A stretch of DNA of 64,000 bases from Symbiodinium microadriaticum (lineage: Eukaryota > Sar > Dinophyceae > Suessiales > Symbiodiniaceae): NCBI GenBank assembly GCA_001939145.1, contig LSRX01000671.1, positions 174,322 through 238,321 on the forward strand, in the 5' to 3' direction. The notes beneath the pieces are model-generated. The model did not search any database, had not been told where the DNA came from, and was given only the letters and a program-made list of their open reading frames with translations. Shown here piece by piece: positions 1-10,666 of this stretch. Position numbers and translations under genes: made by a program. Within the stretch, counting starts at the first letter, position 1. Every line of letters begins with the position of its first letter.

Positions 1-182
1 TAATATAATATAATATAATATAATATAATATATTATAATATAATATATTATAATATAATATATTATAATATAATATAATACAATACAATATAATATAATA
101 TAATATAGTATAATATAATATAATATAATGTAATGTAATGTAATATAATATAATATAATATAATATAATATAACATAATATA
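1..182. repeat. AT-rich pentanucleotide satellite (TATAA-type)
   Basis: Almost uninterrupted copies of a five-base TAATA unit, with a few single-base variants, run from the window edge to about 182. It is a simple-sequence repeat with no coding content. It is cut by the start of the window, so its full length is unknown. Confidence 0.95.
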
Positions 183-398
183 TTTGCCAAAGCTCCTTTC
201 ATGAAAGCTCCGAGCCCTCAATGCAGCCGAAAGGCTTCTCGCGCCTTTGACAAAGCTCTATTTAATTCACTAAAACCGAAACCCTAAATAAACCCGAAGC
301 AGTAGTTATGTAAACTCTTAGGTCCTCATAGAAGGAGGACCCCTCCTCCGGAAGGGCTACTATTTTGCAGAACCGTCGCCGCAGCCTGAACTATACAA

Positions 399-499
399 GG
401 GTACTTCTCTAAATTAGGGTCCCTTTTGTAGTCCCCCATATAGTACGGCACCCTAATAAAAGGGACCCCCAAAGGGACCCAAATTTAGAAAACTAGCCC
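399..499. repeat. Hairpin element, family B
   Basis: The ends are inverted repeats. The left arm reads GGGTACTTCTCTAAATTAGG and the right arm is close to its reverse complement, ending in AGAAAACTAGCCC. The centre carries the ATAGTACGGCACCC core shared with copies at 6507-6608, 20415-20527, 57339-57570 and 57809-57895. It resembles a miniature inverted-repeat element of about 100 bp with no coding capacity. Confidence 0.75.
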
Positions 500-2314
500 A
501 CGAACCTTCAGCCCATGACCTCGAAGCCGTCCACCGCCATTGCTCTGGAGGCTCTTAGTCTTCGACCAAAATCGGCTGCCTGCCAGCCACATGGCTCCGA
601 CCCTTAGACTAGGTTTTTTTTGTATACCCGCACGATGAAGAAGCCTCTGCCTTTCATTTTCAATTGTTCCATATAGCTGGCGATAATGTGGGTCTCTTGA
701 TTTTCTGAAACTCCCACGTGGGTTTTAGGGGAGTGGTGTCAGGTTCCTGCTTGATGATGAGGGTTTTCAAGGCATAGGGAAAAACAGCTTGAAAAGACGA
801 GTTTTGAGGCGTATAATAATAATAGTAATAATTATAATAGTGCTAAGAGGGTCTTGACTGTTTCAGTTCTGCTTTGCGTCCGAAGTGAATCTCGAGACTC
901 GTTGGCGCCGTGTCCCAAGCCATCCGTGTCCGCTTCCAGTGCCCTCGCTTTCAAGGGAGCGAGGTGTTGACTGAAGCCACTGCGGGCGTAATCGCTGTCG
1001 TTGTCTTATTCGAGCTTCTGACGCTGCGCCGGACGGCTGCACATGAAGCCCCGCAGACACTCGGGGTGGCCATGCTGCCCAAGCGCAGGATGTGCCGGAT
1101 CTGGATGGCGACGCGATGGTGAAGTTAGCGCGCTGTTAATTGCATCGCCGTGTACCTAACTTCATGGGAGGGTTCTCAGCGGTGCAATTTCGCGATGTGT
1201 TTCTACATAAAACATCAAACCCTCTGTGCAGCCTCTGCATCGCCATTTCAAGAACACTAGCCGCATCAGCAACCAGCCGTGCTTCAGAAACTTCCGCGGC
1301 AGCCGCAGACCTCCTTGCGCAGAAGCAGCAGCCGTCTGACACGCAGCCTCATGCACAGCATGGCCCACACAGTTTACGCCATAATCCGGAACGCCCAAGG
1401 ATGTGTGCTCCAGCCGGTGATGGCATCATGTAGGTTCAGCAACACATCCACCTCATGTTTCGCCAGAGTTCGGAAGTTGCTGTTTTTCGTTCAACCGAAT
1501 GTTCCTTCACTGCTGATCTTGTTGTTGCATGAGGCTGCTTTGCGCCTTGTGTGGGCACAGCTTGGCACGGGAGTGTGCAAGATGTCCTCGGATGATTCCC
1601 CTGCTTCGTTGTTCTCCCCGTTGCGTGTCGTTCGGCATGCACAACCGCTGTAGAGCAGTCTCGGTATCTAGTCCGGCATATCTGTGGCTTAAAATTGTTG
1701 CTAGCGGTAGAGCCTGCAAGTAGAGCTTCAACCAGCAGTAGCTCAGGCGAATGGCGCGAGCAAGTTTACGAGCCGTTCATGCACTGGAGCAGGCCCCGAG
1801 CTGTTTAGGGCTTATTGGGGCTTATAGGGCTTATAGGGCTTGCTGGGCTTAAGGGCTTGCGAAGCTAAAGGTCCAGAGGTTGGGTGTTAGCCTGGCGGAT
1901 TCGTCGTTCAAGGCAAGTTGGCATCGGCGGGAACACGGGATGTCTGGGGTTTGCAAACGGGCAGTGCTCTGGCAGGGAAGGCGGCAACGTCCATCGCACG
2001 ACGCGCGGCTCGGCTTGTGTCTGACAATCATATCACATCAGCCTCAAGATGCAGTTTAAGGGTTGACACGTGTTGTCATCGGTGGGCGTAGTCAAGTGAA
2101 ATTTAGTGAGACCCTAAACCCTGAACCCGTTCACTCCTCCAAAATGTCTACTGCAAGAGACTCCTGGGTCCCCAAAGGTGACACGGCACTGCTTCTCCGC
2201 CTCTTTGCTGAAGCATTTTATTTTTGCTGAAGGGTGAGCATCGGATGCCAGGGTTTTTTCGACAAGACAGGAAACAAACCTCGGGCCCAGATTATCTTCC
2301 TTATAGTCTTAGCA

Positions 2315-2390
2315 GTTTGGGGTTTAGGGCTTAGGGTATAGGGGTTTAGGGTTTAGGGGTTTAGGGTTTGGGGTTTGGGGTTTAGGCTTA
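2315..2390. repeat. Degenerate interstitial telomere-type repeat (TTTAGGG)
   Basis: Repeated GGTTTAGGG-like units with many variants form this short tract. It uses the TTTAGGG telomere unit of dinoflagellates, plants and several alveolates. It lies inside the chromosome rather than at an end, because genes continue on both sides. Confidence 0.8.
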
Positions 2391-2845
2391 TTCACGGTGT
2401 GTATGGGAGGGCACGCGATGCTTTGTCAATCTTCTTCTTACGAGTTTGGTGGATCAGTAGAGGCCTCTTCGAGTTGCTGAACTGCCCGCATAAAGTCCTG
2501 GCAGTCCAAGCGCTGGACTCGGCGCGGTACACCTGAAGCCCTAAGCCTTCAGACTTTCAACCCCGCCCCCCCCCTCCCCCCACCCAAAAAAAAGCCTTCC
2601 AGGCCCCGTAAAAAAATGAGACCCCTTATCCCCAGAACTTTCCTGGCCCCAGGTTTTAGATTTGTCACTCTTAGGTCAAAAACCCGGCAGGCCAGAGACT
2701 TCAGGGCCCTGAGCCCTCCAAACCCCTTCCGGCCCCTCCTGAACCCAAGCCCTAAAACCTTGAGCCCCAGAATGGCGACGGCTCAAGTTCCGGGTGTAGG
2801 TTTCAAGAAAAAACAGGGGACTTGCTCTGTCACGGCGTAGCCAGG

Positions 2846-3748
2846 ATGAGGACTTCATCTGTGCGCAATGCCGTCCGCTTGGCCTTGATGGCGATGGCCT
2901 TCCTTGCGAAGTGGGCAGCACCGACGTTTTCCATGGCTCCCACCCCTTCCAACGACATGGAGATGAGCTTCGGCAAGCATCGTGGTCGCCTGATTTCGGA
3001 GATTGTTGAAGACGACCCCAGCTACCTGCAGTGGCTTCTGGGACAGGCTGAGGCTGCAGGACCGCAACTGGAAGCCTCGGCTCACCCTTACGTCTTCCCC
3101 GTCGACCTGGACGATGGGCGTCTCCTTGAGATCTCTTGGCGCAAGGGTGACGACCACGAGACGGTGGCGCATGATTTCGTGACCGAGAAGGGGTTGCCAG
3201 AGGACAACATTCCCGAAATCATCAGCTTCCTGAAGGATGTCGAGCAGAACCACGTTGAGTACCGTGTTGACGAGCCGGTCTCAACGGCAGCTTCACGCCA
3301 ATTGTTGGAAGTGGCACAGTACGTTCGGAAGCATTTCCCGCAGTTCGAAAATGCAGTAGTGCTCGGCTTCGGCAAGCACAGGGGCGGGGCGCTCTGGCAG
3401 GTGGTGCGGGACGATCCGGAGTACTGCTCTTGGATGCTTGAGACGGCCGCCAAAGCAGACTCCAGTGACCAGCTGCGGCAGGCCGCGAACTGGATCCAGG
3501 AGAATCATCCGGATCTCGTGACCCAGGTCGAACAGTGGCATGAGAATGTGGATGGACAAACGACTGTGACATGTGGCAAGCACAAGGGCAAGTCCTTCCA
3601 GGCGGTGTTGCAGGAGGATACAGACTACGTCTGCTGGCTTATCGACAACATCGGCGACGAAGCACGTAGCAAAAACCTTCGCGCGCTAATCAGTTTCGCC
3701 CGGCGACATGCAGATTGCCGAGGTGGAGTGGAGGTGAAGCAGGTGTGA
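2846..3748 (+). CDS. GKH-module protein with PFU-like segment, intronless
   Basis: This is an intronless 300-aa protein. I start it at the first ATG of the frame (2846); the frame is open a little further upstream but without an ATG. Three similar modules of about 24 residues are visible at residues 42-65, 175-198 and 243-266. Each has a GKH[R/K]G core, an acidic pair and a Y/W-containing end (for example Y-x2-WL). They resemble the small FGKHKG module found at the C-terminus of ExoX-like exonucleases, but no nuclease domain is present. Residues 80-132 resemble a PFU (PLAA-type ubiquitin-binding) domain: YVFPVDLDDG followed by GDD and two helices. Residues 11-29 are hydrophobic and could be a signal or anchor segment. 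The function is unknown; a role in ubiquitin or nucleic-acid binding is inference only. The lack of introns contrasts with the 21- and 31-intron genes nearby and fits origin by retroposition. Confidence 0.75.
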   Translation: MRTSSVRNAVRLALMAMAFLAKWAAPTFSMAPTPSNDMEMSFGKHRGRLISEIVEDDPSYLQWLLGQAEAAGPQLEASAHPYVFPVDLDDGRLLEISWRKGDDHETVAHDFVTEKGLPEDNIPEIISFLKDVEQNHVEYRVDEPVSTAASRQLLEVAQYVRKHFPQFENAVVLGFGKHRGGALWQVVRDDPEYCSWMLETAAKADSSDQLRQAANWIQENHPDLVTQVEQWHENVDGQTTVTCGKHKGKSFQAVLQEDTDYVCWLIDNIGDEARSKNLRALISFARRHADCRGGVEVKQV

Positions 3749-3843
3749 ATGGGCATACCGGTCCACTTCAGCGATTCAGCGGCATCGGCGAACTGAGACA
3801 GACCAACGCAGGCATCTCGTCTGAGAGTGGTTTTGGGGTAGCT
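3749..3843. repeat. Tandem-duplication spacer, copy 1
   Basis: This DNA follows the stop codon of the GKH-module gene. It recurs almost intact at 4384-4478 after the decayed gene copy, sharing for example GACAGACCAACGCAGGCAT. It marks the duplication as a head-to-tail segment that took in both gene and flank. Confidence 0.8.
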
Positions 3844-4383
3844 GGGCAGCACCGACGTTTTCCATGGCTCCCACCCCTTCCAACGACATGGAGATGAGCT
3901 TCGGCAAGCATCCTTCGAAGACGACCCCAGCTACCTGCAGTGGTTTCTGGGACAGGCTGAGGCTGCAGGACCTCAACTGGAAGCCTCGGCTCACCCTTAC
4001 GTCTTCCCCGTCGACCTCGACGATGGGCGTCTCCTTGAGATCTCTTGGCGCAAGGGTGACGACCACGAGACGGTGGCGCATGATTTCGTGACCGGACTCC
4101 AGTGACCAGCTGCGGCAGGCCACGAACTGGAGCCAGCAGAATCATCCGGATCTCGTGACCCAGGTCGAACAGTGGCCTGACAATGTGGATGGACAAACGA
4201 CTGTGACATGTGGCAAGCACAAGGACAAGTCCTTCCAGGCGGTGTTGCAGGAGGATACAGACAACGTCTGCTGGCTCATCGACAACATCGGCGACCCTAC
4301 AGGGCGCAAAAACCTTCGCGCGCAAATCCGTTAAGCCCGGCGACATGCAGATTGCTCAGGTGGAGTGGAGGTGAAGCAGGTGT
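3844..4383 (+). pseudogene. Truncated tandem copy of the GKH-module gene
   Basis: Nucleotides match 2917-3748 closely (for example GGGCAGCACCGACGTTTTCC), but two blocks are missing. The first deletion removes about 30 bases just after the first GKH core and shifts the frame. The second joins the PFU-like segment directly to the region before the third module, removing about 280 bases (counterpart of roughly 3187-3463). The 5' start region is absent as well. No frame spans the copy, so it cannot encode the parent protein. The high identity of the retained parts suggests a recent duplication. Confidence 0.85.
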
Positions 4384-4478
4384 GAATGGGCATGCCCGGC
4401 CCACTTCAGCGACATCTGCGAACTGAGACAGACCAACGCAGGCATATCGTCTGAGAGTGGGTTTGGGGTAGCTGCGTG
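4384..4478. repeat. Tandem-duplication spacer, copy 2
   Basis: This is the second copy of the 3749-3843 flank, with a short deletion relative to copy 1. It ends at about 4478, where similarity stops. It defines the right boundary of the roughly 0.6-0.9 kb tandem duplication. Confidence 0.75.
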
Positions 4479-5827
4479 GACCGGGTTAAAATCGAGCCAG
4501 CACTCCGTGGGTTGAATCACCGGAGGCTTACATGTCACAAGCCCTAAACCCGAAACCGTACCTCAAGCCGTCAACGAAGTGCTTGCTGGCTCCATTCGCT
4601 TGCGGTCCTAAACCTTTCCTGACCTGTTGGTACTCTTTGTTTGTCAATTCGACTGTGCGTTTGCTTTTTGAGTTTGTATGAAATTCCGTAGTATTATGTA
4701 AATTATGGTGGTCTGTCGAAGGAGCGATTTTGATGGGAGCACGTCGGGGTTTTGAGTGTAAGGGTATCTGGGGATGGTAGTTGTCGCTGCAGCTGCCAAA
4801 GAAACCGAGTTTTCCGCTGGTTACAATCATGTAAGAACCCCCTTCACTCAACAGCCCAAAACCCCCTAAACCCTAAACCCTAAACCCTTCATAGCTGCAA
4901 TGCACTCAAAAGCCCAAAACCCCAAGCCTAAAGCAGCGGCCCTGAGGGATGTCGGAGTCCTGGGCTTGGCGCAGCATGGAATTTGATCTCAGCCATGCCG
5001 TGCTAGGGGGGAGATGCAGCACATCGTGCTCCCAAGGAGTCTGATGTTCAAGAGCTTCGGGGTTAAGGATCGAGAGTCTGAGGATAGACCTCTAAGGACT
5101 TAACATCTAAGAGACGTTGAGGAGCACTGATCTGCTCTGGTGGCGTGGGCATCGAAGAACTGGGGCCCAATCTCCACTGCAACAGTCGTTCCAAGCCTTC
5201 AACCTTCAAACGTAAACCTTCTACCGCAAACCCCTAAAGCCCTAAAGCCCTCATCCCCTGAAGACCCCCTAAAACCCCTAAAGCCCTAAACCTCTAAACC
5301 CTGAAGCCCCCTAAAACCCCTGAAGCCCCTAAAGCCCCTAAACCGTGGTGCTTCGGGCCCGAGCCTTTCGGGAACCTCCGCCCCCGTCTGCCGAGGCAAC
5401 GCGCTCATGCGTGGACGGGGAGAGGCCCAAGGCCCCCCCGAAGTTTTGGATGCAGTTTGGGTTTAGGGTTTAGGGTTCAGGGTTTTGGGTTTAGGGTTTT
5501 GGGTTTTGGGTGTTGGGTTTGGTTTAGGGTTTCGGGTAAGTGCCACAGTATATTTCATGATATATTATACTGAGTATGTTACGGTAATATCATGAATGAT
5601 ATAGCCTGATCGTAATAAGCATGTTATGATTTGTATGTTACAACTAGGACGTTGTGACATGGTGTACGATAGTATATTATGAGTAGCGCACTATAGTATA
5701 TAATGATACGGTATGTCAAAAAGGACTATGCTGTAGTATATTATAGTTGATTATGATTCGTATGTTATAGTATGTTGTACTAATATTATGACGCAAGCTC
5801 GTCCGGCTTCAATTCCAGAAGGGCCAG
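4479..5827. other. Repeat-rich stretch without a supported gene
   Basis: The stretch has CCCTAAA-type runs near 4859-4890 and 5225-5340, a TTTAGGG-type run at 5457-5540, and an AT-rich palindrome-rich patch at 5540-5790 made of short ATTATGATATG-like words. A GC-rich piece at about 5345-5455 has a coding look (proline-rich in one frame) and could be an upstream exon of the gene at 5.8-8.7 kb. I cannot place its splice sites. Confidence 0.4.
5457..5540. repeat. Degenerate interstitial telomere-type repeat
   Basis: About 80 bases of GGGTTTAGGGTTTTGGG-like units in the TTTAGGG orientation. Internal variants show it is old or degenerate rather than a fresh telomere. Confidence 0.85.
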
Positions 5828-8689
5828 GATGTATGGTGGACGATGAGTCCGAGATCCTGAACCTTCAAGACCAGTTGCTGCGTCTGGGTTCGTGAGCGGG
5901 TTTGTGCCAGCAGATACTAAGGGGTATCTTATTTTGGGGTCCTGATAATGAGGATCCTACTATTTAGGGTACTATATTAGGGTCCCCTATTTAGGGTTCT
6001 TCAGGTTCGAGTTCTTGTCGGATCACTACGCGGACATGTTGCGGAGCCTTGCCTGGGTCGTGCGAGTTGCGGGTGTCGAAAAACTCTAAACTAAACTCTA
6101 AACCCTAAACCCTAAACCCTGAACCCTGAACCCTAAACCCAAAACCCTATACTTCTAGCGTGCCGTGTCGGTCGCTGCAGTTCAACTCACCGGTTTTCGA
6201 GATCGGAAATTTTGCGCTTCTGCTCCATTCAGCCAGAGAGATGACAGCTTTTGGAGGCCTCAGCGCCGCAGAAGATGGAGTTTAGGTTGCAGGGTGTGGC
6301 TTTGGGGTTTATCTAGGTAGGCCTTTGGGATATTCTATATTTTCCCTTGTTGTGCTTAAGAGGACCCTATTTACTAATATTTTTCAGAGGCTTTAAAGGG
6401 CCAACCGGTTATGGGTTTGAGGCCTTCGGGTCCGCGGGGGTTTGGGGTGGCTTGCAGAGCGGTTCAAGGCTTCACCCCAGCGCCTTCAGACCCACAGACT
6501 CCCATAGGGTAGTTCTCTGAATTAGGGTCCCCTTTTCGGTCCCTAATATTAGTACAGCACCCTGATAAAAAAGGACCCTAAAAGAGACCCTAATTTTGAG
6601 AACGACCCGTTTAGAAACCCACACCCCGAATTCCAACCGACTAGGAACCAAATACCTCGCCTGGCACGTCCCGAGTACGAGCGCTGAAAGCCTAACTACT
6701 CATAGCCGTAGCTTCGTGGCCTCTGGGGCGGAGAGGTGATCGTGGCTGCTTCTGCGTCTTCCTCTTCGCGGTGCTCTTGCGCCCCTAGGCGGCTAGTAAA
6801 CTAGACCTCGTCGCTTCTCGAAGCCCTAAGGTCCTGCTAGGGTCTAACCCTTTGAAATTGAAACTCACCCGCAGACCCAGCCGCACAAAATGCTTTGGTG
6901 TTAAACACTCAATTCCCAAACCCCTAACTGCAGCTGCGTCCATCACGAGTATCATCGTCTTCCTTCCCTTAAACCCTAAACCGAAAAAGCCCTAAACCCC
7001 AAAAGACCCCAAACGACCCCAAGCCCTAAACCGCTTGTGTGGTCGGTACGAAGCCCCTCAAGGGAGCGCCTTTTCGCAGAGAAAAGTTGCAAGAGCCTCA
7101 CGCTTCTTCAGTTGTGTTGGAGCTCGGTGTCGCTTCTTCGGTTACTTGTTATCATTGTCAGTCTTATTGCTGCTGCTATTTGCTACTATTATGGTTACTA
7201 CTATTACCATTGTTATCATGATGATTATTGCTCCTATTGTTACTCTTGTTACTATACTCATTAAACCCTAAACCCTAAAACCCTAAACCCCCTGGGCCCT
7301 AAACCCTAAACCCTAAACCCTAAACCCTGAAACCCTTAAGCCCTACAGCCCTAAACTCTAATTTTTTTACTGGTCCGTGGGGATGTCGGTCTGGGGCCGT
7401 GCGGCCTCCTTAGGTCTGGTGCTTAGGATGGAGTGGTGCTGCCATGCTAAGTAATCTAGAGGCTTAGGGGTTTAGGGTTTAGGCCTTAATAATTAGAATA
7501 GGGTTTTGGGGGCTCCTTGTTATAATTAGACTAGAATAAACCGTAACATACCCCAAAACCCCATTCTAGTTATTAAGGCCCCTATATTATGCACAGGCTG
7601 GTCGGCACATGGGCTGTTGTTCATACCGAACTCAGTCATGGTTGCGTAGAAGATTGGGCAGTTTCACGGTGAGAGTTGTTTTGTTGCTGAGGTGGGTTGT
7701 CCTGGCTGTTGGCCTTAGGCCGTACTCTCACTTGTCGTGCGGGTCTTTCATCCAGGGATCCAGGATAGCCAGAAAGTCCAAGAAATGCCGATCATGCCTG
7801 CGTTCCCAAATCCTGGCATGCACATCTGGTTGCGAGAACTGCAGCATGTGCTGCAGTAGAGACGTTGGGTTTGGGGCGGGATGTTTGCCGCCCCTTCAGT
7901 TCTTTCAGGCGTTGAGCCTGCAAACTACAAACTGCTCTGTTCTGCAAGGCGTAGGAAGGCACATGTCTTTGTTAGTGGCAGTTTCTTCAGAAGCTAGAAT
8001 CAGGCAGAAATTCTGATTCGAAACTGCTTCAAGGAGCAACCGATGCTGAAGCCTTGAGTTGGGGATTCTTTCAGTCGCAGGGACCCGTCGAAACTTCCCA
8101 CTAGTAGCATTTGAGCCCACAGGGTGTTTGTAGGATGTGCCAGGGGTTGAACATGTGAGTCCCAACAACTAAGTAACATGATTCCTTTCTAAACCCTAAG
8201 ACCTATAGGCCCTATCTATGCCTTTGTTGTACCGCTCCAAAATCCTGGTCAAACAACTTGGGTTCCGAGGTGCTTCTGCCGACCTAACCTACGCGCTGGC
8301 GGACCCCACCCCGCCGCTCCAACCGTGAGAGAGTCTTTTTGCTATTCGAGCGCACCTGTTGCTTTAATTGCACATGTCGATTCTTGGCTGAGATGAAGCT
8401 GTTCGGGGCCGCCAGGTTACTGCCGTGGAGTCTCCAAAGCCTTGAACCCGAGAAAGGCAAAGCAGCTAGGGCGGGGTGGGCGGTGTTCAGAATCTAGCAA
8501 ATCCAGCGAGCAAAATCCAGCGCAGAAGGGTTTTGGGTTCGGTCCTTCGGGTTTTGGGTTCAGTTCGGTCAGCTCAGGTCCTACGACCTTGAACACACCG
8601 CCGCCCACGACATCATGGCCTTCTTTGCGCACCTGCTCTCCAGGACCGGAGTCCTCCAGAAAGAGCGGAGAGAGAAGGAACGGTCTTAG
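5828..8689 (+). CDS. Unidentified multi-exon gene (partial model)
   Basis: Three or four exons can be supported by open frame and splice context. Exon 5828-5879 encodes CMVDDESEILNLQDQLL; a GC donor follows. It joins in phase to 6005-about 6065, encoding FEFLSDHYADMLRSLAWVVR. The intron between them (125 bp) carries a family C hairpin fragment. A further open stretch ends near 6268 and includes FNSPVFEIGNFALLLHS; its acceptor is uncertain. A terminal exon at 8578-8689 begins after CTCAG, encodes SYDLEHTAAHDIMAFFAHLL and a basic tail, and ends at TAG. The phases do not link the third piece to the last, so at least one exon is missing, or these are two genes. I do not recognise the protein. The pieces are helical, mixed polar and hydrophobic, with no clear membrane segment. 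Confidence 0.35.
6507..6608. repeat. Hairpin element, family B
   Basis: Inverted ends run GGGTAGTTCTCTGAATTAGG to TAATTTTGAGAACGACCC, with the shared TAGTACAGCACCC core. It has the same layout and length as the copy at 399-499. It lies within the span of the unidentified gene model, probably in an intron. Confidence 0.8.
7261..7335. repeat. Interstitial telomere-type repeat (CCCTAAA)
   Basis: Nine or so CCCTAAA-like units lie in the orientation opposite to the tract at 5457-5540. Some units are perfect, others have single-base changes. Confidence 0.9.
7481..7589. repeat. Hairpin element, family A
   Basis: The left arm, AGGCCTTAATAATTAGAATA followed by GGGTTTTGGGG, is matched by the reverse complement at the right end (CCCCAAAACCCCATTCTAG and on to AAGGCCCC). 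The centre is AT-rich. Related copies lie at 9041-9143, 11495-11594, 11888-11991, 43320-43428, 53764-53871 and 58781-58866. The element has no coding capacity and is MITE-like. Confidence 0.85.
7609..8016 (+). other. Open frame of 135 codons, doubtful gene
   Basis: An ATG-started frame runs 135 codons and is rich in Cys, Arg and Ser. It has no recognisable domain, and an antisense frame overlaps its end. It lies inside the span of the unidentified gene at 5.8-8.7 kb and may simply be intronic. I would not call it a gene without transcript support. Confidence 0.12.
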
Positions 8690-9040
8690 GATGGTGTCCG
8701 GTTAGTTCCAAACTCTCCGAGGCGGCAGCCATGATGAAGGCAGTCATTTTTGTACATTTTTAAGTATGTCACATAAACAGTCAGTGAACACAGTGTGAAC
8801 ACTAAGCATCTGACACGTAATATGCTTGGCAATAGCAGGAGTTCTAGTCATTCGCATAACACTACAGCCCTAAACAGGGCCCGAAACCGTAACCAACAGA
8901 CCCACTTGAGGTTACTGGCCTCAGGGCCTAGGGATTTGGAGGTTTGGGCTGATGGTGAGGGAAGGGCCAGTGACGAAGAACATATAGGCCAGGATTTGCG
9001 ATAGAGTTGTGGTGAGCGTATGTTGGTGAAGGTGTAATAT

Positions 9041-9143
9041 AGGGGCCTTAATAATAAGAATAGGGTTTTGGCGCCCATTATACTGTATTTATGATAAGGA
9101 ACCCCCCAAAAAACCTATTCTAATTATTCAGGCCTTTATATTA
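9041..9143. repeat. Hairpin element, family A
   Basis: The left arm is GGGGCCTTAATAATAAGAAT followed by AGGGTTTTGG. The right arm is AACCTATTCTAATTATTCAG followed by GCC. The right half of this element was copied again as part of the tandem duplication at 9082-9431. Confidence 0.85.
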
Positions 9144-9431
9144 CTGGAAAAGATCTGTAGGCCCAGCGGCCTTTTGTGCAGGACTTTCCGTGCTCCGCTC
9201 CACACCTCTTGGCTGCTGGGCTTAGGGCTTTGGGGTTTAGGGTTTAGGGTTTTGGGGTATATGACTGTATTTATGATAAGGAACCCCCCAAAAAACCTAT
9301 TCTAATTATTCAGGCCTTTATATTACTGGAAAAGATCTGTAGGCCCAGCGGCCTTTTGTGCAGGACTTTCCGTGCTCCGCTCCACACCTCTTGGCTGCTG
9401 GGCTTAGGGCTTTGGGGTTTAGGGTTTAGGG
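9082..9431. repeat. 182-bp tandem duplication
   Basis: 9082-9249 and 9264-9431 read the same, at an offset of 182 bases, including the words ACTGTATTTATGATAAGGAA and AAAAGATCTGTAGGCCCAGC. The unit spans the right half of a family A element, a unique segment and a TTTAGGG run. The identity by eye is essentially complete, so the duplication is recent, or it is an assembly repeat. Confidence 0.9.
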
Positions 9432-10265
9432 ATCTATCAGGATCATCAGACTCTTTCAACAGCGTATCCGACAGATAAGCTCGTAAGATCGTGAGGACTG
9501 TGCGTACTTAGCATTGCGCATCTCGCCACGAGTGCGATGTGCTGCGGGGAAGGGTCTGGGCGCGCTTGGACTTTAGGGCTTAGGGTGTGCGGTTTCCGGC
9601 TTCGGCCTCTCCTTGTAAGGTTTGTGTTTTTTGAATGCCGAAATGCCCGACAGAGTCCTCTGCGAAGCAAAGCCCACGATAATGAAACGGCGACTCCACC
9701 GACAGCAGCCGCAAGGACAACCATGTTGCGAGACACTTATAAACAAGCACAGCCGTATTGTTTCTACTAGTGATGATTACGCGCGTACGAAGCCTTGAAC
9801 TTGCTTTTGAACCTTTCAAGGCGCGAGGACACGCAGGCGCCGCGGTGATTCCCTTGATGCAAATCCATAATCGGAATATGCAGCATGTTCTAACCGCTTC
9901 AAATTCCACACCTTAAACCTCTAAACCCTACAATTACACCCTCAAGCCCTAGAGCACTAAAATCGCCAACTTTTCCGGACCGGAGGCCACTCCACATCGC
10001 CTTCGCACGCGCTTTGGCGACCTTCCGCCGCTGGGGCGAGGTGCCTGGCATGCGTAGGTGTAGGATGTGAGTTTACGGCTTAGGGCCTAGGGTTTATTTA
10101 GGATTAAGAAGGGTTTTCTTTTGGGGGACTGCGGCGACAGACAAGATGGAGCGCTGCCGAGTTCTGATTACCTGACTCTAAAACTTTCAGTGCCGATTGA
10201 GACTGAGACTTGTCGATACTCTTTCTGGCGAAGCCTTGGCACGATGTGGAAGGGTCCAAAATTGG

Positions 10266-10404
10266 GGGTACCTTATTTTGGGGTTCTTATAATAAGGATC
10301 CTACTATTTAGGGTACTATATTAGGGTCCCCTATGTTCGGAAACCCTAACATAGTACCCTAAATAGTAGGATCCTTATTACAAGGACTCCAAAGATAAGG
10401 TACC
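10266..10404. repeat. Long hairpin element, family C
   Basis: A near-perfect inverted repeat with arms of about 60 bp. The left arm starts GGTACCTTATTTTGGGGTTC and contains AAGGATCCTACTATTTAGGG. The right arm contains CCCTAAATAGTAGGATCCTT and ends GATAAGGTACC. The loop is only a few bases. A one-armed relative is at 5921-6000. Confidence 0.9.
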
Positions 10405-10550
10405 GCTAATTTTCGGAAAGTCCCATGTTGGCCCCAGGTGAAGCACGGAGTGGCTGGGAGCTGCGGTTGCGAGGCATTCTCACAGCTTCCAGGGCCTTCG
10501 GGGGTTAGGGTTTAGGTTCAGGGCTTTCGCTGTCAGGCTTTGTCGACGGA

Positions 10551-10666
10551 TAGGGGTACAAGTAGCTCTCTAAACTAGGGTGCCTTGTAGGGTCCTTCTT
10601 ACAAAATGTGCCGTATTATTTTTGGGACTTAAACCAGGGCCCCTAACCTAGAGAACCACCCATATA
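10551..10666. repeat. Diverged hairpin element, family B
   Basis: It has the family B layout with more changes: AGCTCTCTAAACTAGGGTGC at the left, and ACCTAGAGAACCACCC at the right. The core is GTGCCGTATTA in the opposite sense to other copies. Confidence 0.65.

Larger units (their letters stand above)
183..2771. other. Non-coding or unassigned stretch before the first gene
   Basis: This stretch holds one hairpin element (399-499), short telomere-type GGGTTTAGGG runs near 1800-1860 and 2315-2390, and GC-richer DNA at about 900-1740. The GC-richer part has open frames of 60-124 codons on both strands, but none shows a recognisable domain or clear splice context. I see no gene that can be supported. 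The GC-rich part could hide exons of an upstream gene. Confidence 0.5.

Noticed and set aside
1..182. Chromosome end or centromere
   Set aside because: The AT satellite is short and not telomeric, and nothing else marks a chromosome end.
2760..2850. Relic spliced-leader sequence upstream of the GKH-module gene (GGCTCAAG at about 2779)
   Set aside because: Only the last eight bases fit the dinoflagellate spliced-leader end. The rest differs, so chance is likely.
9082..9431. CRISPR-like direct repeats
   Set aside because: Only two copies of a 168-base unit in tandem, no spacer series and no cas genes; the genome is eukaryotic.
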